A DNA stretch of 64,000 nt from Serinicoccus profundi (GCF_008001015.1 NZ_CP042862.1:3286001-3350000); one strand, 5' to 3'. Shown: positions 44,933-53,787, numbered from the stretch's first letter. Made by a program: numbers and translations. The notes: generated from the sequence alone by a model not told the origin.

Positions 44933-45122
44933 CCATCTGCGGCGCTCGGTGGGTTACAGGGCGACCATCTACGGCGCTCGGTGGGTTACAGGGCGACCAT
45001 CTACGGCGCTCGGTCGGTCCGTGCGCGACCATCTACGGCGCTCGGTCGGTCCGTGCGCGACCATCCGCGACGCCCGGTCGGTCAGAGGGCGACCATCTGC
45101 GGCGCTCGGTGGGTCAGAGGGG
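44931..45122 (+). repeat. 32-bp-period tandem repeat array, six units
   Basis: Units start at 44931, 44963, 44995, 45027, 45059 and 45091, all 32 bp apart. Core GACCATCTACGGCGCTCGGT or close; variable parts include GGGTTACAGGGC and CGGTCCGTGCGC. The first unit overlaps the epimerase stop and the last overlaps the stop of the convergent lactonase gene. Confidence 0.92.
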
Positions 45123-46154
45123 CAGGGTGCGGACCCAGTTGGCGCCGGCGCCGGTCTCGACCCGGCCCAGCTCGGTGAGGGAGCCGTCCTCACCGATCGC
45201 GACGAGCGCGACGTCGGTGTCCTTCTCCCCCGCCACGACGGCATACCCGCCGCCCGCGAGCACCGCGAAGCCGCGCGGCTGGGCCACGGTCGGGATGAGC
45301 GACACGGCCTCGCCCACCGTGCCGTCCTCCCGCACGGGGAGACTGGCCAGGGTCGACTCCGAGCGCTCGCTCGCCAGGACGTAGGCACCCCCGCGCGCGA
45401 GGTGCAGGTCGGCACCCCAGATGAGGTGTCCGGCAACCGGGTCCGCGCCGAGCTCGCTGTGGCGGAGGCCGCGGTCCGGGGCGTAGGCCGGGGTCGCCGA
45501 GCGCTGGGTCAGGTCACCGCTGGTGTCCCGCGCATAGGCCAGCACCTCCCCGGAGAACTCGGTCATGACGTAGGCATGGGTCTCCTGCGCGTCCAGCACG
45601 AGGTGGCGGGGGCCCGACCCTTTCGGCGCCGTCGCGGTGGGCGGAGCGAGCGGCGAGAGGCCGCCGCCGGGCGAGAGGGCGTACTGCGCGACGACGTCGG
45701 CACCGAGCGAGACGACGTAGACCTGTCCGCCGTCGCCGGCGAGCGCGACGCAGTGCGCGTTGGGCCACGTGACCTCCGCGGTCGGCTCCTCGACGTGCCC
45801 GTCGCCGTCCACCGGGAAGACCTGAGCGCTCCCGCCGCCGTACGACGCCCCGACGAGCAGCGTCCCCCCGTGGGCGAGCGCGAGGTAGGTCATCGAGTCG
45901 GCGACGTCGGTGCGCGACAGGTGCTCCAGGGCACCGGACTCCCGGTCGAGGGCGAAGACGTCGATGCCGGGCGGGTCACCCTTGGCCGCGGCATACACGA
46001 GGTCGCGCTCGGGGTCGATCGCGAAGGTGCCGCAGCCCTCCCCCACCTCGCTCAGCGCGATCCGCTCCAGGGCGGGCGCGGCGGAGTCGGGGTCGATCCG
46101 GAAGGTGCTCACCGTGCTGTCACCGGCGTTGGCCACGAGGACGAGTTCGCTCAT
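45114..46154 (-). CDS. Lactonase (YkgB/6-phosphogluconolactonase-like) beta-propeller protein
   Basis: 346 residues with repeated propeller blades: LVLVANAGDSTVSTFRI, GTLLVGASYGGGSAQVFPV, GPRHLVLDAQETHAYVMTEFSGEV and QPRGFAVLAGGGYAVVAGEKD. The GPRH-L block with a conserved His and the QPRGF block are hallmarks of the lactonase family, which hydrolyses 6-phosphogluconolactone or similar. TACCGT (46161-46166) is 6 nt before ATG 46154. No signal peptide. Confidence 0.88.
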   Translation of the reverse strand: MSELVLVANAGDSTVSTFRIDPDSAAPALERIALSEVGEGCGTFAIDPERDLVYAAAKGDPPGIDVFALDRESGALEHLSRTDVADSMTYLALAHGGTLLVGASYGGGSAQVFPVDGDGHVEEPTAEVTWPNAHCVALAGDGGQVYVVSLGADVVAQYALSPGGGLSPLAPPTATAPKGSGPRHLVLDAQETHAYVMTEFSGEVLAYARDTSGDLTQRSATPAYAPDRGLRHSELGADPVAGHLIWGADLHLARGGAYVLASERSESTLASLPVREDGTVGEAVSLIPTVAQPRGFAVLAGGGYAVVAGEKDTDVALVAIGEDGSLTELGRVETGAGANWVRTLPL

Positions 46155-46191
46155 GCCCCCACGGTATGCCGTGCCCGGCGCGGGCGATCGG

Positions 46192-47439
46192 TCAGTCGCC
46201 AGAGGCCCAGCCGAAGACCTCGCCATCGGCGCCGGTGACCGTCACGGACGGCGTCGGCGCGAGGACGATCTGCACCCGCAGCCACTGGTCCTGACCCGAG
46301 GAGACGTAGGTCAGGGACTCGTTGCTGCGCTCCTCGACCTGGGTGCGGGCCCGCGCGAGCCAGGCGTGGCGGCGGCGCAGCCCGATGAGCGCGCGGTGCA
46401 GCTCGAGCATCCAGGCGCCGTCGGCAGACAGGTCGGTGGGCGCGTCCGGCAGGGCCGGGCGGATGTCGTCGTCGCCCCCGAGCCGCTCCTCCTTGAGCCC
46501 CCGGAAGGCGTGCTCGTCGCCGTAGTAGACCGAGGGCATACCGCCCACCGTCATGAGCACCGCGAGCCCTAGCACGGCACCGTCGTCACCGGCGGTGGTG
46601 GCGATCCGGGTGACGTCGTGGTTGCCGACGAAGGTCTGCGGCACGAAGGACTCCAGCAGCGCGTCGTGCCCCTCGATCGCGTGCGCCAGCTCCCAGCAGT
46701 TGGTGTCGACGACCGAGCTCCAGATCGCCTTCCACAGCTGGTACTGCGTCACCGTGTCGACGCCGCTGGCCTCCACGAAGCCCGCGTAGTCACCGTGGAT
46801 GACCTCGCCGACGAAGAGCGCGTCGGGGAACTCCTCGCGCACCCGGGTCGTGACGCGGGCCCAGAAGTCGGTGGGCACCGCGTATGCCACGTCGAGCCGC
46901 CACCCGGCGATCCCCCGCCGTAGCCAGTGCAGCATGACCTCGACGACAAGGTCCTCGACGTCGGGGTGGCCGTGGTCCAGCTCGACCAGGCCCTCGTGCC
47001 CCTCCCAGGAGGCGGGGCGGCCGTCCTCGCCCTGCTTGAGCATGGCGGCGGTCTGCGGGTCGGTGACCATGGGGTGGTCGACCCCGACGTGGTTGAAGAC
47101 GCCGTCCAGGAGCACCGAGAGCCCCCGCTCCCGGCACTGCTGGAGCAAGCGGTCGAGGTCGGCCTCGTCCCCCAGCCGCGGGTCGACCCTGGAGTGGTCG
47201 AGGGTGTCGTAGCCGTGGCTGCGCGAGGCGAAGACCGGCCCGAGCAGCAGGCCCGAGCAGCCGATCTCCACGGCGTGGTCGAGCCAGCCCTCCAGCCGCG
47301 GCAGCCGGTGCTCGACGGTGGCGTCGGCCGGGTCGCCCTCCAGCACCGCCGGGGCCCCGACCGCCCCGAGCGGGTAGACGTGCCACCAGATGGCGTGGTC
47401 CAGCAGGCGTGCGGCGCCGGGGGCAGGGGGTGCAGGCAT
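46192..47439 (-). CDS. Alpha-amylase family (GH13) glycosidase
   Basis: 415 residues. GH13 regions: LLDGVFNHVG (I), GWRLDVAYAVP with nucleophile Asp183 (II), LFVGEVIHGDY with acid/base Glu212 (III) and FVGNHDVTRI with Asp275 (IV). Short, intracellular (no signal peptide), similar in size to the maltodextrin-acting or 'alpha-amylase' enzymes of actinobacteria. ATG 47439 follows a GGGAGGA RBS and lies in a GTATGCC word. Upstream is a large hairpin at 47493-47562. Confidence 0.92.
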   Translation of the reverse strand: MPAPPAPGAARLLDHAIWWHVYPLGAVGAPAVLEGDPADATVEHRLPRLEGWLDHAVEIGCSGLLLGPVFASRSHGYDTLDHSRVDPRLGDEADLDRLLQQCRERGLSVLLDGVFNHVGVDHPMVTDPQTAAMLKQGEDGRPASWEGHEGLVELDHGHPDVEDLVVEVMLHWLRRGIAGWRLDVAYAVPTDFWARVTTRVREEFPDALFVGEVIHGDYAGFVEASGVDTVTQYQLWKAIWSSVVDTNCWELAHAIEGHDALLESFVPQTFVGNHDVTRIATTAGDDGAVLGLAVLMTVGGMPSVYYGDEHAFRGLKEERLGGDDDIRPALPDAPTDLSADGAWMLELHRALIGLRRRHAWLARARTQVEERSNESLTYVSSGQDQWLRVQIVLAPTPSVTVTGADGEVFGWASGD

Positions 47440-47492
47440 ACGCCCATCCTCCCAGGCGCGACGCCGGCGCACCATCGGTCGGTCGGGGGGGG

Positions 47493-47562
47493 CACTCTCA
47501 GCCGGTTGGTCATGTGTCGTCCTGCTCGAGGGGGACGTCACATGACGAGCCGGCTGAGGGTG
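47493..47562. repeat. 30-bp imperfect inverted repeat (long hairpin)
   Basis: Arms 47493-47522 and 47533-47562 match at 26 of 30 positions around a 10-nt loop (TGCTCGAGGG). G-runs flank both sides. It lies 83 bp after the stop of the AMIN-like gene and 54 bp before the GH13 start, so terminator or RNA-stability element is the simplest reading. Confidence 0.75.
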
Positions 47563-47645
47563 GGGGGCTGCCGCCAGCCATGGCCCAGACGCAGCTACGG
47601 GCCCGGGCCGCCGTGGTGCTGGCGTCCCGGGCCCGATGCAGCGCC

Positions 47646-48221
47646 TCACCAGCGGTGGGCGACGTCGATCACCAGCCGTTGACCCGAGCCCGGGCCGTCG
47701 AGCACGAAGGCGCGCATCGGCAGCCGGGCGCGCACGCCCATCCCGAGCGAGGTCTGGCTCTCGAAGCTGCCACCGAGGCGCACCTGACGCAGCGTGCTGT
47801 AGCCCGAGGTGCTGACGAGCTCGGCCGGGTTGGCCGGGTCGTAGACGGCGTCACCGGTGTCGGTGTCGTAGGTCGGGTTGCCGACCAGGACCTCGATCTT
47901 GGCACCGCCGCGCAGCGACAGCGCCGCTCCGCTCCCGGGGGCGCGGTAGGTCGTGACGTAGCGGACGGCATACTCCCCGGACTCTCCGGAGACGTCGATG
48001 ACGACCCGGTCGAAGCAGGTGTGCCTGCCCGAGCGGACGTCGGTGATCGGCGCCTGCGCGGTGTCGTAGCCGGTGACCTTGGGCGTCGAGCCCCAGGTGA
48101 TGCCGCAGTAGGGCGCGGCCTGCGCCGCAGGGGCGATGACCGCGGTGGGCGCGAGCGCCGCGGCGGCCAGCAAGGCGCTGGCCACCAGGGTGCGTGGGGT
48201 GGTTTTCCGGATGGATCTCAT
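47646..48221 (-). CDS. Secreted AMIN-like domain protein
   Basis: 191 residues. Sec signal peptide of about 38 residues (basic start, TLVASALLAAAALAPTAV, cleavage near AQA-AP), then an AMIN-like beta domain: YCGITWGSTPK, SGRHTCFDRVVIDV, YAVRYVTTYRAPGSG, GSFESQTSLGMGVRARLPMRAF and the terminal RLVIDVAHRW. Probable cell-wall or surface role from AMIN relatives. ATG 48221 has a strong AAGGAGG RBS; the longer upstream start is less likely. Confidence 0.87.
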   Translation of the reverse strand: MRSIRKTTPRTLVASALLAAAALAPTAVIAPAAQAAPYCGITWGSTPKVTGYDTAQAPITDVRSGRHTCFDRVVIDVSGESGEYAVRYVTTYRAPGSGAALSLRGGAKIEVLVGNPTYDTDTGDAVYDPANPAELVSTSGYSTLRQVRLGGSFESQTSLGMGVRARLPMRAFVLDGPGSGQRLVIDVAHRW

Positions 48222-48235
48222 GACGACCTCCTTGT

Positions 48236-48261
48236 CGTGCGATGTATCTGTATGTCGCACG
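48236..48261. promoter_or_regulatory. Inverted repeat upstream of the AMIN-like gene
   Basis: CGTGCGA (48236-48242) and TCGCACG (48255-48261), 7 bp perfect with a 12-bp AT-richer spacer, 14 bp before the start codon. Could be an operator or a 5'-leader hairpin. Confidence 0.4.
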
Positions 48262-48320
48262 GAGGAGGGCGAAAGGTTGCCGCTGGATACCCATGAGTTG
48301 CCCTGGGTTCGGGGGTCGCG

Positions 48321-49562
48321 TCAGCCCGAGCGGCGGTGGACCCAGCGCGCGACCATGGCGACGATCGGCAGCAGCCAGCGCATGAGGCGGCGGCCCCACG
48401 GGGTGTCGGAGCGCTGGATCCAGGTCACCGTCTGGAGGGAGTCACGCACGGCCGCGGCGGCATACTCGCGCATCTGCTGGTGGTATGCCTCGACCGCCTC
48501 GACGAGGGGTCGCCGGCCTGCGTCCACCTCACCGAGGAGCTCGGCCAGGGCGGCGGCGTCGCGGACGGCGGTGGCCGCGCCCTGCCCACCCGTCGGGGGC
48601 ATCGCGTGGGCGGCGTCGCCGAGCGCGGTGACCGGGCCGGCGTCCCACGGTGCGATCGCGGCGGGGTCGGCCGCGAGGAACCGGAAGCCGGAGATCTCGC
48701 GGTGCTCGCCGCGCTCGACGAGCTCCAGCGCGCCGGGCTCCCAGCCGCGCTCGCGCAGCACCTCGCCGACGTGGTGGACCAGGAGCGAGCCGGGAACGCC
48801 GGTGACTCGCTCCGGCAGCAGGTGGTCGACGCCGATGAAGCCCCAGATGATCACTGGCTCGGTGGTGAGGGACAGCGACCGTCTGCCGGTGCCACCCGGC
48901 TGACCTGCGGGGTCGTGCCGGGAGGCGAAGAGTCCCGCGCCGCCCGGGCCGATCGCCAGCATGGGCTCCTCGGCCACGAGCTCCTGCGCCTGCGTCGACA
49001 GCCGCGACCACTCGGTGCGCCCGGCCACCCCGACCAGCCCGACCGGCGTGCTCGTGGGCTCACCGGCCAGGCGCTGCGCCAGACCGGACCCCGCTCCGTC
49101 GGCGATGATGAGCACGTCGCCCTCGAGCTGGCTCCCGTCGTCGAGCTCCAGCCGCACCCCCGGCGAGGGCGAGTCCACGTCGTAGCGGACCGCCCGGCGA
49201 CCCAGCAGCACGTGCTGCTCCAGGCCCTCCGCCAGCACCAGACGCAGGGTCACCCGGTCGATGTCCACCGAACGCCCGCCCGGCGGGTCGGCCGCGGAGA
49301 AGAGCAGCCGGCCGCGGTGATCGCACAGGGCGGTCCGGAAGTCCTCGGCGCCCATGCCCGAGGCGAGCAGCAGATCGCGCCGCTCGGCGGGCAGCAGGCT
49401 GCCGAGCGCCTCCACGGCCTTCGGCCCGAGGTGCAGCTTGTAGCCCCCCGTGCGCTCCAGGTCGACGTCCGGCTCGACGACGACCACGTCGATGCCGCGC
49501 CCGACGAGCCCCTGCGCCAGGGCCAACCCACCGATCCCGCCACCCGCGATCAGCACCCTCAT
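48321..49562 (-). CDS. FAD-dependent monooxygenase
   Basis: 413 residues, PHBH-type: dinucleotide loop LIAGGGIGGLALAQGL (4-19) and VVVVEPDVD, then VLIIADGAGSG and the FAD-phosphate block ALGDAAHAMPPTGGQGA. Aromatic or polyketide hydroxylase-like; substrate unknown. Basic C-terminal tail RWVHRRSG may touch the membrane. Not in an operon. Confidence 0.92.
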   Translation of the reverse strand: MRVLIAGGGIGGLALAQGLVGRGIDVVVVEPDVDLERTGGYKLHLGPKAVEALGSLLPAERRDLLLASGMGAEDFRTALCDHRGRLLFSAADPPGGRSVDIDRVTLRLVLAEGLEQHVLLGRRAVRYDVDSPSPGVRLELDDGSQLEGDVLIIADGAGSGLAQRLAGEPTSTPVGLVGVAGRTEWSRLSTQAQELVAEEPMLAIGPGGAGLFASRHDPAGQPGGTGRRSLSLTTEPVIIWGFIGVDHLLPERVTGVPGSLLVHHVGEVLRERGWEPGALELVERGEHREISGFRFLAADPAAIAPWDAGPVTALGDAAHAMPPTGGQGAATAVRDAAALAELLGEVDAGRRPLVEAVEAYHQQMREYAAAAVRDSLQTVTWIQRSDTPWGRRLMRWLLPIVAMVARWVHRRSG

Positions 49563-49677
49563 GCCACATCCCCCTCATGTCCTCTCATCCGGCCAGTCCA
49601 CCACGGTCTGCCGCAGTCCGCACGGCGCGACGCGGTGTCCGGTGCGTGGCGACCTAGGACGCGAGGCGCGAGGCCGG

Positions 49678-50292
49678 TCAGCAAGAGATCTCGATCCTCC
49701 GCGTGGCGCCCCACAGCGCCCACCCGATCAGCAGGGCCCCCGAGCCCACCCCGCTGACCAGGGCGATCGGCGCCGCGCCCACCCCCAGGACCGCCATGAC
49801 CAACCCGGCGAGCCCGAGGGCCGACATCACCACGGCCAGCGCCATGAAGCTCGCATGCCGGAACAGCCGAGCCAGCGGCACGAAGTGCACCCCGACGACG
49901 AGCGCCACCCAGGCAACCCCCGCCTCGGGGGCGTCGAACACCTGCGAGATCACCCGCACGCCGACGATGATGGCTACCGCCTCGACCGCCGTCACCACCC
50001 AGAACGCCCCCCGGAACGGCGGGCGGTCGGGCCCGGGGACGGCCAACCCCTCCCGGCCGGCCCGCGCCATCGCCCGGTAGGTCAGCTGGGCGGCGACCAC
50101 GACGGCCACGAACGCCACGGCGCCGGCGATCCGTAGGGCCAGCGCGACCCCGTCAGCCAGGAGCCCGGAGTTGACCCAGACGAAGACGAGGCCGAACGAC
50201 CCGGCGATGAGGGCGCCGATCGCCTGGCCCCGGTCGGCGGGGACGCGCAACGTCCCGGTCCGCGCTGCGGCGGTGTGTGATGAGGTGTCCAT
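49678..50292 (-). CDS. Hypothetical membrane protein, six to seven helices
   Basis: 204 residues, hydrophobic throughout: AIGALIAGSFGLVFVWVNSG, AGAVAFVAVVVAAQLTYRAM, GAFWVVTAVEAVAIIVGVRVI and more. No transporter motif recognised. ATG 50292 chosen over a longer start that reads through the divergent operator. Divergent from the TetR gene over an inverted repeat, so it is a likely TetR target. Confidence 0.75.
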   Translation of the reverse strand: MDTSSHTAAARTGTLRVPADRGQAIGALIAGSFGLVFVWVNSGLLADGVALALRIAGAVAFVAVVVAAQLTYRAMARAGREGLAVPGPDRPPFRGAFWVVTAVEAVAIIVGVRVISQVFDAPEAGVAWVALVVGVHFVPLARLFRHASFMALAVVMSALGLAGLVMAVLGVGAAPIALVSGVGSGALLIGWALWGATRRIEISC

Positions 50293-50301
50293 ACTTTGAC
50301 T

Positions 50302-50332
50302 GTAGTTGCATCTAATGAATGTAGTCAACTAC
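50302..50332. promoter_or_regulatory. Dyad between membrane protein and TetR genes
   Basis: GTAGTTG (50302-50308) and CAACTAC (50326-50332), perfect 7-bp arms with a 17-bp AT-rich spacer. The right arm overlaps the probable leaderless -10 (TACCGT, 50330-50335) of the TetR gene. Confidence 0.55.
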
Positions 50333-50341
50333 CGTGAACCC

Positions 50342-50995
50342 ATGGACGCCCCGCCGACCAGGACCTACCGCTCCCCCCTCCGCGCCGAGCGCGCCGCGCA
50401 GACCCGGGACCGGGTGCGGGCCGCCGCCCGCGAGCTGTTCGAGGCCGAGGGATTCGGCTCGACGACGATCGCTGCCATCTCCGAACGGGCCGACGTCTCG
50501 CCCCAGACGATCTACTCCACCTTCGGCAGCAAGGCCGCGATCCTGCGCGACCTGCTCGAGCAGATGGAGGAGGCGGCCGAGGCGGTGACGTGGCGCGAGC
50601 GCATCGCGCAGGAGCAGGACCCCGCCCTCGTGCTGCGCGCCTTCGCTCAGTGGACCCGCGCCTTCTTCGCCACCAGCCGCGCGTCGATGCAGGTGGCCCA
50701 GGCGGCGATGGCCGACCCGCTGATCGCCGAGCTCGCCGAGACGGGCAACCAGCGACGCCGGCAGGCGTTGACCTCGCTCATGGGCCGGCTCGCCGACGAG
50801 GGCGCCCTGCGACCCGGCCTCGAGCGGGGCGAGGCGGTGGATCGCGCCTGGCTGCTCACCGGCGTCGAGACCTATCTCGGCGCCACCGCGGGATGCGGCT
50901 GGTCCGAGGAGAGGTATGCCGACTGGCTCGCCGAGTCGCTCACGCTCCAACTCCTGGCGACCCCGCCGAGCGACCCACCTACCCTGTCGTCATGA
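50342..50995 (+). CDS. TetR/AcrR family transcriptional regulator
   Basis: 217 residues: HTH at 14-60 (RDRVRAAARELFEAEGFGSTTIAAISERADVSPQTIYSTFGSKAAIL). TACCGT ends 6 nt before ATG 50342, so leaderless. Its TGA overlaps the fadH ATG (ATGA), and it diverges from a membrane protein gene; it may control both. Ligand unknown. Confidence 0.92.
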   Translation: MDAPPTRTYRSPLRAERAAQTRDRVRAAARELFEAEGFGSTTIAAISERADVSPQTIYSTFGSKAAILRDLLEQMEEAAEAVTWRERIAQEQDPALVLRAFAQWTRAFFATSRASMQVAQAAMADPLIAELAETGNQRRRQALTSLMGRLADEGALRPGLERGEAVDRAWLLTGVETYLGATAGCGWSEERYADWLAESLTLQLLATPPSDPPTLSS

Positions 50996-53037
50996 CCGGA
51001 TCGGGCGCGAGCGCATACCCCCATCTGCTCAGCCCCGTGCAGCTCGGCGGGGTGACGCTGCCCAACCGCGTCGTCATGGGCTCGATGCACACCAAGCTCG
51101 AGGACCGGGCGCGTGACATCGACAAGCTCGCGGCCTACTTCGCCGAGCGCGCGCGGGGCGGCGTCGGGCTCATGGTGACCGGGGGGTATGCCCCGAGCTG
51201 GCGCGGCTGGCTGCTCCCCTTCGGCTCGAGCATGGTCCGGGCGACGCAGGCGCGCAGGCACCGCACGGTCACCGACGCGGTGCACGAGCACGGCGGGCGG
51301 ATCCTGCTGCAGGTGCTGCACGCAGGGCGCTACGCCTACCACCCGATGAGCCAGGGCGCGTCGGCGCTGAAGTCGCCGATCACGCCGTTCCGCCCCTCGG
51401 CCCTGACCACCCGACAGGTGGAGCGGACGATCACCGACTTCGCCCAGTCGGCGCGGCTGGCGCAGCAGGCGGGCTACGACGGGGTCGAGATCATGGGCTC
51501 CGAGGGCTACCTCATCAACCAGATGCTCACCGCGCGGACCAACGACCGCACCGACGCCTGGGGCGGGTCCGCGGCGGCCCGTCAGCGCTTCCCCGTGGAG
51601 ATCGTGCGCCGGACCCGCGAGCTCGTCGGAGATGACTTCATCGTGCAGTACCGCATGAGCCTGCTCGACCTCGTGCCCGAAGGGCAGAGCTGGGCCGAGA
51701 CGGTCGACCTCGCGCACGCCCTGGAGGCGGCAGGGGCCACCTGCTTCAACACCGGCATCGGCTGGCACGAGTCGCGGATCCCGACGATCGTCACCTCGGT
51801 GCCGCGGGCGGCCTTCAGCTGGGTGAGCGCGCGGCTCAAGGCGGAGGTCGGCGTGCCGGTCATCGCCTCCAACCGGATCAACCGGCCCGAGGTCGCCGAG
51901 CAGGTCCTCGCCGCGGGCGAGGCCGACCTCGTCTCCATGGCGCGGCCGCTGCTCGCCGACCCCGCCTGGGTCAGCAAGACCGCGCAGGGGCGCGAGGCCG
52001 AGATCATCCCGTGCATCGCCTGCAACCAGGCCTGCCTGGACCACACCTTCGACAACCAGCGGGCGACCTGCATCCTGAACCCGCGGTCGGCCCACGAGAC
52101 CGAGCTGGTCCTCGCCCCAACCCGCATGGTGAGGAAGGTCGCCGTGGTCGGGGCTGGGCCAGCCGGGCTGGCGGCCGCCGTCGAGCTGGCCGGTCGCGGG
52201 CACGAGGTCGACCTCTACGAGGCGTCCGAGCAGGTCGGCGGGCAGTTCCGGCTGGCGGCGCAGATCCCCGGCAAGGAGGAGTTCCGCGCGGCGATCGCCT
52301 ACTACGAGCACATGCTCGGGGTCCGCGGGGTGCGGGTGCACCTGGGCCGACGGGTCGGCGTCGAGGAGCTGCGGGGAGCCGACGAGGTCGTGGTCGCGAC
52401 CGGCGTCACGCCGCGGGTGCCGGAGATCCCGGGGGTCGACCACCCCAGCGTGCTGAGCTATCCCGAGGCGATCCGCGAGCCCGGGCGGGTCGGCCGGCGG
52501 GTCGCCGTCGTCGGCGCCGGTGGCATCGGCTTCGACGTGAGCAGCGCGCTCCTGCACGAGCCGGACGAGAGCGTGCAGGAGTGGCGGGCGCGCTGGGGCG
52601 TCGCCGACCCGTGGGAGCAGCGCGCCGGGCTCGGGGAGAAGCGGCAGCCGCCCCCGCCCCGGGAGCTGCACCTCGTGCAGCGCAAGGCGACGCGCCACGG
52701 CAAGGGCCTGGGCAGGACGACCGGGTGGGTGCACCGCACGGAGCTGATTGACGCCGGGGTGGAGTTCGTCGGGGGCGCGGAGTACGTCCGGATCGACGAC
52801 GCCGGGCTGCACCTGACCCTGCCCCCGGAGGACGGCGGGACGGGCGAGCGCCGGCCGCACGTCATACCCGTCGACACCGTGGTGATCTGCGCTGGCCAGG
52901 AGTCGGTCACCGACCTCGTCGAGCCACTCGGCGAGCTCGGGGTGCCGGTGCACGTCATCGGTGGGGCGGACGTGGCCGCCGAGCTCGACGCCAAGCGGGC
53001 GATCAAGCAGGCCACCGAGCTGGCGGCGCAGATCTAG
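50992..53037 (+). CDS. fadH: 2,4-dienoyl-CoA reductase (NADPH), FadH-like flavoprotein
   Basis: 681 residues. N-terminal FMN TIM barrel (1-330: LLSPVQLGGVTLPNRVVMGSMH, HAGRY, NDRTDAWGGS), [4Fe-4S] ligands Cys341, 344, 348, 360 (CIACNQACLDH... TC), then FAD and NADPH domains (VAVVGAGPAGLAAAVELAG; VAVVGAGGIGFDVSS). Reduces 2,4-dienoyl-CoA in unsaturated fatty acid breakdown; trimethylamine-dehydrogenase-like enzymes are an alternative, but the length and order fit FadH. Coupled to the TetR gene by 4 nt. Confidence 0.92.
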   Translation: MTGSGASAYPHLLSPVQLGGVTLPNRVVMGSMHTKLEDRARDIDKLAAYFAERARGGVGLMVTGGYAPSWRGWLLPFGSSMVRATQARRHRTVTDAVHEHGGRILLQVLHAGRYAYHPMSQGASALKSPITPFRPSALTTRQVERTITDFAQSARLAQQAGYDGVEIMGSEGYLINQMLTARTNDRTDAWGGSAAARQRFPVEIVRRTRELVGDDFIVQYRMSLLDLVPEGQSWAETVDLAHALEAAGATCFNTGIGWHESRIPTIVTSVPRAAFSWVSARLKAEVGVPVIASNRINRPEVAEQVLAAGEADLVSMARPLLADPAWVSKTAQGREAEIIPCIACNQACLDHTFDNQRATCILNPRSAHETELVLAPTRMVRKVAVVGAGPAGLAAAVELAGRGHEVDLYEASEQVGGQFRLAAQIPGKEEFRAAIAYYEHMLGVRGVRVHLGRRVGVEELRGADEVVVATGVTPRVPEIPGVDHPSVLSYPEAIREPGRVGRRVAVVGAGGIGFDVSSALLHEPDESVQEWRARWGVADPWEQRAGLGEKRQPPPPRELHLVQRKATRHGKGLGRTTGWVHRTELIDAGVEFVGGAEYVRIDDAGLHLTLPPEDGGTGERRPHVIPVDTVVICAGQESVTDLVEPLGELGVPVHVIGGADVAAELDAKRAIKQATELAAQI

Positions 53038-53061
53038 GGCCGCCGCCCGAGGGCGGAACGC

Positions 53062-53706
53062 TCAGGCTCCTGCCGAGGGGTATGCCTGGCGCACCGCCTC
53101 CACGGAGGCCGGCACCGGCGCACTCACGCCCGGCGTCGGCTCCGGCTCACCTGCCACCACGGCCAGCGGCACGACACCGGTCCAGACGCCCTGGTCCTGG
53201 GGTGCGTCGCAGCCGCCGGTGCGCGCCTTGAACAGCCAGGAGCCCTCCTCGATCGGCAGCGCCAGGCACGTCGTCGCCCGCATCTCCTTGGTGCTGCTGG
53301 CCCGGATCTCCTGAGTACGGCCGGGGAGCAGACGGTCGGTCATCCGCTCCAGAGCGGCCCAGGACTCCTCGGCGTCCAGCTCGACGGCCGTGCCCCGCAG
53401 CACCGCGCTGCGGTAGTTGGCCGAGGAGTCGAAGGCGCTCTCAGCCACCACGAGACCGTCGAGCGCGAATACCGTGAGGGTCAGCGGCGCCCCGGCGATG
53501 AGGTGACGCAGCGCGCCCGCGCCGGTGGACCCGTGCAGCAGCACGCGGTCGCCGTCGCGGGCGAGGAGCAGCGGGACCGACCACGGCATACCGTCGACCA
53601 CGGTCGACAGCACGCCCACCGGCACGGTGTCGAGCAGGTCGTCGAGGGCGGCGCGCTCGGAGGTGTAGCGCTCGGGCTTGCGGGTCGGCGTCGCCAGATC
53701 GGTCAT
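53062..53706 (-). CDS. Pyridoxamine 5'-phosphate oxidase family protein (FMN-binding split barrel)
   Basis: 214 residues: VPVGVLSTVVDGMPWSVPLLLARDGDRVLLHGSTGAGALR is the flavin-nucleotide-binding barrel of the PNPOx-like (FlaRed) group; AVLRGTAVELD and KARTGGC follow. ATG 53706 preceded by CACCCT (53713-53718) at 6 nt. Divergent from a MocR-type regulator that likely controls it; together they suggest a vitamin B6 link. Confidence 0.88.
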   Translation of the reverse strand: MTDLATPTRKPERYTSERAALDDLLDTVPVGVLSTVVDGMPWSVPLLLARDGDRVLLHGSTGAGALRHLIAGAPLTLTVFALDGLVVAESAFDSSANYRSAVLRGTAVELDAEESWAALERMTDRLLPGRTQEIRASSTKEMRATTCLALPIEEGSWLFKARTGGCDAPQDQGVWTGVVPLAVVAGEPEPTPGVSAPVPASVEAVRQAYPSAGA

Positions 53707-53738
53707 GGGTCTAGGGTGGCGGACATCTGGACCTCCTT

Positions 53739-53774
53739 CCAGAGCCATTTGCTGCACCGATCACCAGACCATTT
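53739..53774. promoter_or_regulatory. Direct repeats CCAGAnCCATTT before the MocR gene
   Basis: CCAGAGCCATTT (53739-53750) and CCAGACCATTT (53764-53774), same orientation, about 25 bp apart, in the divergent gap. MocR/PdxR regulators are known to bind direct repeats, so this fits an operator. Confidence 0.5.
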
Positions 53775-53787
53775 CAGAGGACGAGGT

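Noticed and set aside
37441-45122. 32-bp repeat arrays as CRISPR
   Set aside because: Period is too short (20-nt core plus 12-nt variable part), variable parts repeat between units, and no cas genes are near.
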